A DNA stretch of 64,000 nt, from assembly GCF_905404315.1 (NCBI RefSeq), contig NC_066272.1, positions 496,001 to 560,000 on the forward strand, read 5' to 3'. Below the pieces are notes generated by a model that was not told the DNA's origin, made no database searches, and saw nothing but the letters and a program-made list of their open reading frames with translations. This DNA is from Leptidea sinapis. Its lineage: Eukaryota > Arthropoda > Insecta > Lepidoptera > Pieridae. Shown here one piece after another: positions 56,660 through 64,000 of this stretch. Each line of letters opens with the position of its first letter. Within the stretch, counting starts at the first letter, position 1. A program made the position numbers and the translations under genes.

Positions 56660-57267
56660 GGTCGAAAAAATTGGCGACGTAAATTTAGCGAAATTGAAAA
56701 AAAAAACACCGAAATTTGTTGCTTCTTTGTTGCTAATTAGTTGCTAAAAAATAAATTTTTTTGCTCTAACCGATCGCAAAAAATCGGCAATAACGCTAAC
56801 TTTACATTAAGATGCGTAAGCGTGGGAATCACTGAATATAGACTGATCAATCAAGCAAGTAGGGGTCAATTTGTTGCTAATTTGTTGCTGAAAGATGCTA
56901 AGAAGAAAAAAAAAAAGATTTTGCCACGCTAGCTTAACTAACGATTTTTATGAAAACTGTGTATTACGTTGTTTGTAATAAGAGTGATAGCACTATACTC
57001 ATGGACCAAAGCTCTATCAACTACAATTCATTAAAATTGGTTAGGTTAGGTTATGTTAGAACAGTTAAAACAACGCATGAGCGGAGCGTAGGGTGCCGCG
57101 GCAGCGGCCGGCGAGTGAGAGAACCAAATAGTAGGCGTTTCCGGATTGCCGATTTTTTGCGATCGGTTAGAGCAAAAAATATATTTTTTTAGCAACAAAA
57201 AAGCAACAAACTTCGGTGTTTTTTTTTTTTCAATTTCGCTAATTTTACGTCGCCATTTTTTCAGACC
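56660..57267. mobile_element. Mutator-like MITE with long inverted repeats, 11-bp target duplication
   Basis: TAAACCAGTCA is duplicated at 56649-56659 and 57268-57278. The left end GGTCGAAAAAATTGGCGACG and the inverse of the right end (CGTCGCCATTTTTTCAGACC) begin inverted repeats of about 125 bp, including TTTGCTCTAACCGATCGCAA. The 608-bp element has no transposase. An 11-bp duplication with long terminal repeats fits Mutator-like elements best. The interior has a GC-rich patch (GCCGCGGCAGCGGCCGGCGAG). Confidence 0.85.
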
Positions 57268-57818
57268 TAAACCAGTCAAAAGTAATATTCTTTAAATAAG
57301 TAAATATGTATACAGTGTCTGTCTTGTTTTTCAAATAAATATACTATACTAGGTATCTAGGTTTTTATCTCGATATTAGCTCATTGAGAAACTTGTCATT
57401 TTATTTAAAGCCAAAATTGTACAATTTGATACAAAATCAATGTTAAAATATACTTTTAAATTGTAGTACTGGTATAAGTTCCGGTGAGAATTTCAAACCG
57501 GTTCATAATTGAAGGATTAAGGTATGTTCTAGCAGAGAGAGCGCATCTCAACACATTATATACATTATAAGACAGAGCTACATTTAAAAGGGTTACAAAC
57601 GCTGCTTAGGACTGATCCTCGGAGACCCATTTTAATTAATACTGGGAGCGGCAAGGGTCAGACATATTTAGCAGCAGAATATTAAACGCTAAAATTTTGT
57701 AACGTCGAGTTACGTTGACATTTTATTAATGACATTTTCCGGTATTACTTACAGTTATAAGTCTTTCAATCGTATGTGGCGTAGTGTATCGCGATACTTT
57801 CTTAAGAAAGTAACTTAC

Positions 57819-57872
57819 CTCAATCTTAAGGAATGCAAGCAGCGTAGATAACAACCAATGGAGTTTAACCAT
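57819..57872 (-). CDS. candidate signal-peptide first exon, gene unknown
   Basis: Minus-strand ATG at 57872 opens MVKLHWLLSTLLAFLKIE, a lysine then hydrophobic run typical of an insect signal peptide, and stops in phase 0 at a strong GAG|GTAAGT donor. Structure resembles the first exons of the two TIL genes, which end in phase 1. No following exon was found to the left. It could be a third secreted-protein gene or chance. Confidence 0.3.
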
Positions 57873-57917
57873 GATAAAATCATTGACTTTCCACTGGTTG
57901 TTAGATTCTATGTTTTT

Positions 57918-58080
57918 AACCGACTTCAAAAAGGAGGAGGTTATCAATTCAATCGAGATTTTATTTTCTTACCTATCAATAGGTAGCACATATATAATAG
58001 CATTTTATAAATATTAAAGGTAAAGGTGTATTAAATTAAATTTTTAGTTATTTGATACTTTTCAGTTTTTGAAGTCGGTT
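57918..58080. mobile_element. MITE with perfect 15-bp inverted repeats, GAAGTCGGTT family
   Basis: AACCGACTTCAAAAA at 57918-57932 and TTTTTGAAGTCGGTT at 58066-58080 are exact inverses; T-runs flank both ends. 163 bp, non-coding. The AAGGAGGAGGTT word after the left end recurs (inverse) at the ends of 59390-60148 and 60471-61662, which links the three. Confidence 0.7.
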
Positions 58081-59389
58081 TTTTTAAACGTAGTTTTTCT
58101 TATTGATTTTGATTTCAATATTGGCGTACGTTAACAAATGTTTCTTGCACGTCTCGTGTTGGCTCCATCTGGTATTCGTGAACGTAAAATCATCCACATG
58201 TCCATATACCAAGTTTTATTTCCTTTAACAAGATGAATAAAGTGATTTTGATTTTATTCTTCTATCAATATTATTAGTATTTATATGAAAACCTTGAAAT
58301 AATTATTGCAGTGAAAACTCTTACCTTTTTAAGCAGAAAGCTCGAAATTAAATCCTTGTTACACAATGATAAAAATAAATATAAAATTTTCCGTTTGTTG
58401 AGTCTAATATAGTCTCAATAACCAATATGTGTAGATTATCTAAAATTTAAATAATATCAAAAGTTAAGTTAGTTAGTTTTTATTCGGTTCAGCTTTACTG
58501 TAACCGAACAATAGTAACAATAATGTACGTTATGTAAATACCATTATATAATAATATTAATATCAGCAACAGTTTTATCAGCTATTGTACTTTTTTTGAG
58601 TAATTTAGTTTCCATTTCAGTGGTTTCAATTTAAAGGCGTGATATATATGTATACTGCGTTTTGAATTTATTTGCCGAAACTGTCCAATAAAATTCAGCT
58701 GCGGTTATCGAATATTTCATGTCATAAATTAATTGAAACATGATACAATGTGTAACACATTTTATACATCCGACATTTCTGTAATTCTCTACGATGGAAA
58801 GCACACAGGAGATCGCTGTGTACGAAGAGATATTAAATTTTAAAATGTACGCCCGCAAAAATGCGCCGAGAAACGAGTTGTGGTGTAAAAAAAAATATAC
58901 TCCATTTATATATCGGCCGACAAAAGCATTCATTGTAGTTTTTGTATTGTCAGCTGGAATTGTAGAGAACACGAAACATTTTTCATTCAATCGATTCTTT
59001 GTTTCGCGGTGAATTTTATTGCAAAATTTATTGGAAACCCGAGGTTTGAATTTTTAGAAAATAGTGCGTAGGTAAGAACTTGAGATCAAAATCCACATGA
59101 CACCATCAAAGTGAGGTATATAATGTGAATTACAACATTTACTTGGCTCTACACAATAAACAGGACGCGTTCAATAAATATTCCTACTCCAAGTGTCAAA
59201 TAGACCAGTGTCCATAACTTTTGAAAGCAAAAAAAATAATGGAAGGATGAAATAACCGTTTAGAAATGGAAGAGAATATAACAAAAACATAAGGAAAGAT
59301 AAATAACGGGCAAACTGAGGTCAGGAAGTGGAAAAGGGGGGATATTTTAAGGGTAAATAATTAGGAAGAAAAAAATTTAAATAACAATT
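58081..59389. other. no gene recognised; repeat shared with 43144-43230 at 59265-59345
   Basis: AT-rich DNA. GGAAGAGAATATAACAAAAA and a G-run recur from the Tc1 flank. A pair of opposite-strand ORFs at 58631-59012 shows no recognised domain. Confidence 0.4.
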
Positions 59390-60148
59390 ATCGTAACTAG
59401 AATTAGATTAATTTGTTAAATTTAGAAACTTGTCATTATTTTTATACTTTTTAGTGCATATTTTATATCTATTGTTTGGGAATGGTGTTTTTTAAGGCGG
59501 TTGTTTTTTGTTAATTTTATTTTATATTTTTAGTGAATCTGAAGTACAATAACTAATAATTTGTCTATATGTGTAGATATACTAAATTTTGCAATGCAGC
59601 AATGAACGTAAGCGCATTGCAATTTGATTACAGACAGTTAGAAATTCTGCCACAGCATCCTTACTGTAAGACGTTAAATAGTTCCATTGATAATCATATT
59701 CGACTACGACAATAACTTGACCATAACGACGTTACGGTAGGACTTAAATATCCGGATAGCATAAAAAAGATTCGGCCAAGTATTGTTGATTTGCTCCTAT
59801 GAATGGAAGAGTTCCGTTACTTTGTTATGAATCCTAGTCAAACTCTCAGCAAACTACCTTTGTAGTATATCCTTTCCAATAAAAAAATAATCATCGAAAT
59901 CAGTTGGCGCGATAATGACTAATTCGTAAATTTGTCGCGCACATACTTATTACAAAAATTTTATGGTTTTCTCATGAATGTCACTGTCAGATCTGGACCA
60001 AATTCTAATGGGACCACACGGGAAGCACAAGCTTTCAAATACAAAAATAATTATCAAAATCGGTTCATCCAGAAGAAAGTTCAGAGGTAACAAACATAAA
60101 AAAACAAACCGACGAATTGAGAACCTCCTCCTTATTCGAAGTCGGTTA
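59390..60148 (+). mobile_element. GAAGTCGGTT-family element, copy 1
   Basis: From about ATCGTAACTAGAATTAG through CAGCAATGAACGTAAGCGC, CCGGATAGCATAAAAAAGATT and GGTTTTCTCATGAATG to CCTCCTCCTTATTCGAAGTCG. The same order occurs at 60702-61662. No ORF of note; probably a non-autonomous DNA transposon. Confidence 0.65.
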
Positions 60149-60470
60149 AAAATGTTATATATTATAGTCGGACTGAAGTGCAAAATCTTTAAAACCAAGA
60201 AAAGTAAATACCGGCGGGTAAAACGAGACTATTAAAAAAAATACAATCTTCTGTTTTTTAGAAATGTTAGCTTTATTTCCATTTAGTGAAATTGAACTGT
60301 TCGCAATAATTATCTGTGATATAAGTAAGGAACAAGTTAATTAAGACTTACAGAATGGTTCAAATACTCAGCCGCATCATATTAAACGAGGAAGATGACC
60401 CTCCCTTAGCTCCTTTATGATGGTAGTGACCGAACAAACGGTTAAAAAAATATTTTAACAAAAACACAAC

Positions 60471-61662
60471 CGACTTCACTAACTCTATTCCAAAACAATC
60501 GATATAATATGCACTAAAAAGTATAAAAATATTTGCGTATTTTTATACAATCTAATTTATTAATGTAATTGTAGTTACGATTATTGTCATTTTTGGAATC
60601 GGTGTCCTTCCGCCGCGACTCGCTCTCGCCTCTCGCCTCCTCACAACTCAAGCACATCTCACCTATCACCACTACTACTCCTACAACGATTCCAAAAATT
60701 ACAATAATCGTAACTAGAATTAGATTAATTAATTAGATTGTATAAAAATACGAATTATTTTTATACTTTTTAGTGCATGTTATATCTATTGTGTTTTTTT
60801 TTTTTTATGGAATAGTAGGACAAACGAGCGTACGGGTCACCTGGTGTTAAGTGATCACCGCCGCCCACATTCTCTTGCAACACCAGAGGAATCACAAGAG
60901 CGTTGCCGGCCTTTAAGGAAGGTGTACGCGCTTTTTTGTTTAGTGTGTTTTGTGTTTTGAAATAGTGTTTTTGAAGTCGGTTGTTTTATGTTAAGAAAAA
61001 ATTTTATTTAAGATTTTTAGTAAATTTGAAGTACACTGACTAATAATTTGGCTAAATATGTGTGGATATACTAAATTTTTAAATGCAGCAATGAACGTAA
61101 GCGCTTCGCAATTTAATTACAGGCAGTAAAAAATTCTGCCACAGATCGCACCCTAACTGTAAGTCGTTAAGTAGTTCCCATTGATCATAATATTCGACTA
61201 CAATTACTTGGCCATAACTATGTTATGGTAGATGACTTAAATATCCGGATAGCATAAAAAAGATTCGGCCGAGTATCGTTTATTTGCTCCTAAGAACTGA
61301 AAAGTTCTGTTACTTTGTCATGGATCCCGTGATCAGAACCCAACCAAACTCACACCAAACTATCTTTAAAGTATATACTTTTCAATAAAGAAAGAATCAT
61401 CGAAATCGGTTGGCGCGATATTGAGTTATTCGTAAATTTGTCGTCCACATACGTATAGCAAATTTAAGACTTTTATGGTTTTCTCATGGATGCCATTGTC
61501 AGATCTGAACTAAATTACAATGGGACCACACAGGAAGCACCAGCTTTCAAATAAAAAAAAATCGGCTCACCCAGTCGAAAGTTTTGAGGTAACAAACATA
61601 AAAAAAAGAAAGAAACATACCGACGAATTGAGGACCTCCTCCTTTTTTGAAGTCGGTTAATC
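60471..61662 (+). mobile_element. GAAGTCGGTT-family element, copy 2, with fold-back 5' half
   Basis: Starts with inverted AACCGACTTC and ends GAAGTCGGTTAA. The 5' half is a fold-back: 60472-60602 (GTATAAAAATATTTGCG, TTACGATTATTGTC, TTTTTGGAATCG) is the inverse of 60688-60800 plus 60950-60989. A GC-rich centre (60603-60687) separates the arms. The right arm is broken by a LINE tail (60803-60945). The 3' part is a direct repeat of 59390-60148. Confidence 0.65.
60803..60945 (-). mobile_element. CR1-like LINE 3' tail nested in copy 2
   Basis: On the minus strand: end of coding, GCCGGC, TTGCAAGAGAATGTGGGCGG, TGATCACTTAACACC, TACGCTCGTTTGTCC, then TTCCATA and poly-A. Good match to 49200-49352, so a fairly young 5'-truncated insertion. 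Confidence 0.85.
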
Positions 61663-62079
61663 AATGAATAAAGTTTGTTTATTTCCTATTATAATCTCAT
61701 GTTCCTGTACATAATACCGGCACTTACACCCTTGAAATCCGAACACAACGGCAGGGGCATTACTTGGGGTCTTACGAGCACTGGGCATACATAGTTCTAA
61801 TCAGATGCTATGGCTTGTAGGTTCTAATCTGGCTAATTTTGAAGTGAAAATTTCTTAAGCGGCGTTGAGAACTTTTCTAGGGATGGGTTAAATGTAATTC
61901 GTAAGACAGTCGTTGAAATTATGGATGATAGTTGATTTTTAGAGATCCGCCGTGACCATGAGTGACATGACCGTAGTGTACTGACGTCACAACAGCCAGT
62001 GACAGCGTATTTAAACTATTCAATGTTTCGGAAATTTCAAATCATTTATTGAACTTTATTTTATGTTTAATAGAGTATA
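61663..62079. other. no gene recognised
   Basis: Intergenic, with slightly GC-richer patches near 61730-61790 and 61930-62000 but no exon structure seen. Confidence 0.35.
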
Positions 62080-62400
62080 ATACTAATTATCTATCAACTC
62101 TATACCACATAATGTATTTATTACCGGATTTGTCACGGGGAGTGGTCAAAGAGTTATTTGGATTGATACTAACAGCGTGGTGGGACCACCACCACCAGAC
62201 ATTACGTCAAAGTTGTAAATTAAACCCCTATCAAGTTTACTTCTGCCATTCTACAACCGTGGGTTATGTAAGAATTATTTTCCTTGCTCAGCCACTTTGT
62301 GGAACCAATTATAGGCTGCTGTTTTCCCGAACCGATACGATTTAGGAACCTTCAAGAATAGAGCGTACTCCCACCTTGAAGGATGGGTGGGTGCCTCAAC
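62080..62400 (+). mobile_element. old CR1-like LINE 3' coding remnant
   Basis: The frame at 62049-62345 reads LSRGVVKELFGLILTAWWDH, RQSCKLNPYQVYFCHSTTVG then PLCGTNYRLLF, aligning with the HGECSEELF...TTRHKLGYHPHHLDVW...LWNELPC order of 48990-49190. Strongly diverged. Confidence 0.6.
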
Positions 62401-62665
62401 CCTCAATAATATTAAAAGTATTCGACAAGAATCTGAATCTGATTAATTCGTTAACGAGATTCAAATACAAAATTTAATATAGTTTATACATTTAAAGTAC
62501 AGTGGAAAAAGAGGAACTGAAGGAACATGGCGGACCCTGAGGTCCATATAATATGGTATACTTGTACCTACTTGTTATTTTCTTTTCCCAAAAATTATAT
62601 TGTATGACAGAAGTAATACAGGTTTGTGTCATTATAATTTTTATAGAGGACTTTAATGAATTACG

Positions 62666-62701
62666 TAAATTTTTCTCCCTTAATGAAGGGAGAAAAATTT
62701 A
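62666..62701. other. perfect 16-bp hairpin with AATG loop
   Basis: TAAATTTTTCTCCCTT (62666-62681) and its exact inverse (62686-62701). No associated gene seen. Confidence 0.55.
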
Positions 62702-64000
62702 TATAATATGGATTTAAAAGACTTAATATCGTTAGGTTATCGTAGACTTTCTGCCTCCGATATAACAAACGAAGTAGGTTTCTATACGCATTTATGACAT
62801 ATTCATTCATAGATAAGCGTCGTATAAATTAAAACAAATTTATTGAAAAAATTAATTTACTCAAAAATAAGAAAACAATCATAAACACATTTTCATACAA
62901 ATGATCTACATTTTAGAATGTAAACATTATTAATATATAAAATTTACAAAATATACAATATATTAAAATTTGACAAGGTATCACTTAGCCAATTAAATTA
63001 TGAGTAACATGAGATACTACAAAGGTTAAATGCCAACTGTGAAAAAACAATATAATATACCACACCGACCCGACACCACTTCCTGAGCGATGTAAAAAAG
63101 ATTCTTAATGAGTTTTATCGTAAGTTAAGGGGGGAGGGGGGTCCTTAGTTTAAAGTCCGACTCGTTGACTGAGACTAATTTAAAACAGAATTTAAAAAAA
63201 TACTTCTTAAGACTTGACTAACCACCGATCAATTTATCGTGCTTAACTATTAATTGTATCAAGTACTTTTACTTTTATTTGTATAATTATAATGTATAGC
63301 TAAGTTTCAAACGATTGTGAACTATTTTTTCTTTTATTAATTTAACTCTGTTGGTGTAGACTTAATTTAGCAATTGTACAAACCTCAGTGGTTTTTATTG
63401 CTTTGAAACCGCAATGTAAAATTTGTTTTTTTTTTTATTAATAAATATATATATATAAAAAAAGTAAACTACTTATTTATATTCCACAGTTTACATTGTC
63501 TTTGTTAAGAATTAAATTCGTTTGGCACATTACCTCACATTCATAGAAAAATGAGCATTAAGATTTATATTGTTATAATAATTTATAACTGGCACATATT
63601 TATTACAATGATCGAAACAGGATCCAAATAAGATATTATGATATAAGACAATATTTTTTACACTAAGAGATAAAATAGCGCAGAATAGAAAACGTATTAG
63701 GTAGGTACAGTAAAACAACGTTTTTACTGATTCCCTGGGATATAAACTACATTTTATACTTTTCAAAAGGTGTCGTTTTATTACTGTTATTTACACTTTT
63801 AAATATAGATAATAGTGTGTAGATATATGATTCACTTTGTATTCATTTTCTGACACAATAATACATCAATCTAGATCTTATAGCTGCAGTCATCCTTTGT
63901 TAATATTTTCATTCTTTAAAATATAAACAAATCGAACAATATTTGTATGCCAGGACAGACAGTAAAAACGCGCGAACAAACTGTATCTCTAAAACCTATT
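62702..64000. other. no gene recognised
   Basis: AT-rich to the window edge; G-run near 63131-63142 and (TA)n near 63447-63458. Confidence 0.4.

Noticed and set aside
57046..57279. Minus-strand 77-codon ORF
   Set aside because: Lies wholly within the inverted repeat and interior of the Mutator-like MITE; no protein similarity.

Overview
The window reads as AT-rich genomic DNA from a moth or butterfly (Lepidoptera). This rests on family recognition: short Helitrons ending in CGGGTCAGCTAG, LINE 3' ends carrying the lepidopteran 'GGTGTTAAGTGATCACCGCC' tail, tRNA-derived SINEs, and spliced genes with small exons. There is no prokaryotic-type gene organisation, CRISPR array, tRNA or rRNA gene. 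Most of the window is transposable elements in many states of decay, often nested, with a few small host genes between them.

Host genes. Two minus-strand genes each pair a signal-peptide exon with a 183-nt exon encoding one ten-cysteine TIL (trypsin-inhibitor-like) domain: gene 1 (exons 7108-7030 and 3639-3457) and gene 2 (exons 35962-35905 and 30514-30332). Splice phases match within each gene. Joining the gene 2 TIL exon to the gene 1 TIL exon would create a UAA, so they are best read as separate paralogues. A possible 60-residue plus-strand gene (35076-35127 joined to 36994-37124) interleaves with the 5' end of TIL gene 2. A lone signal-peptide-like exon lies at 57872-57819.

Mobile DNA, left to right: Helitron end (1-211); mariner-like element with ~210-bp inverted repeats (3907-4696); a tail-to-tail inverted pair of nearly identical Jockey-like LINEs (about 9380-11832 and 12965-16000) around an older copy; a very young Ty3/gypsy retrotransposon (17458-24571) with matching LTRs, a 4-bp target duplication, a tRNA-Lys-type primer site and an A-AAA-AAC frameshift site; an array of heat-shock-element pentamers that this insertion split; decayed Helitron helicase DNA between 38-bp inverted repeats (24769-27179); CR1-like LINEs, one interrupted by a PIF/Harbinger element (32377-33801); a Tc1 element (41559-43143); a complete short Helitron (43760-44146); an RTE LINE carrying a second RTE with a 13-bp target duplication; a Jockey LINE carrying a different LINE (49993-52730); a SINE; a Mutator-like MITE with an 11-bp target duplication (56660-57267); and a family of elements ending in GAAGTCGGTT (57918-61662).

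The mobile elements do not form a shared pathway; the order is a record of successive insertions. The host signal is a pair of small secreted protease-inhibitor-type genes whose introns have been enlarged by transposons.
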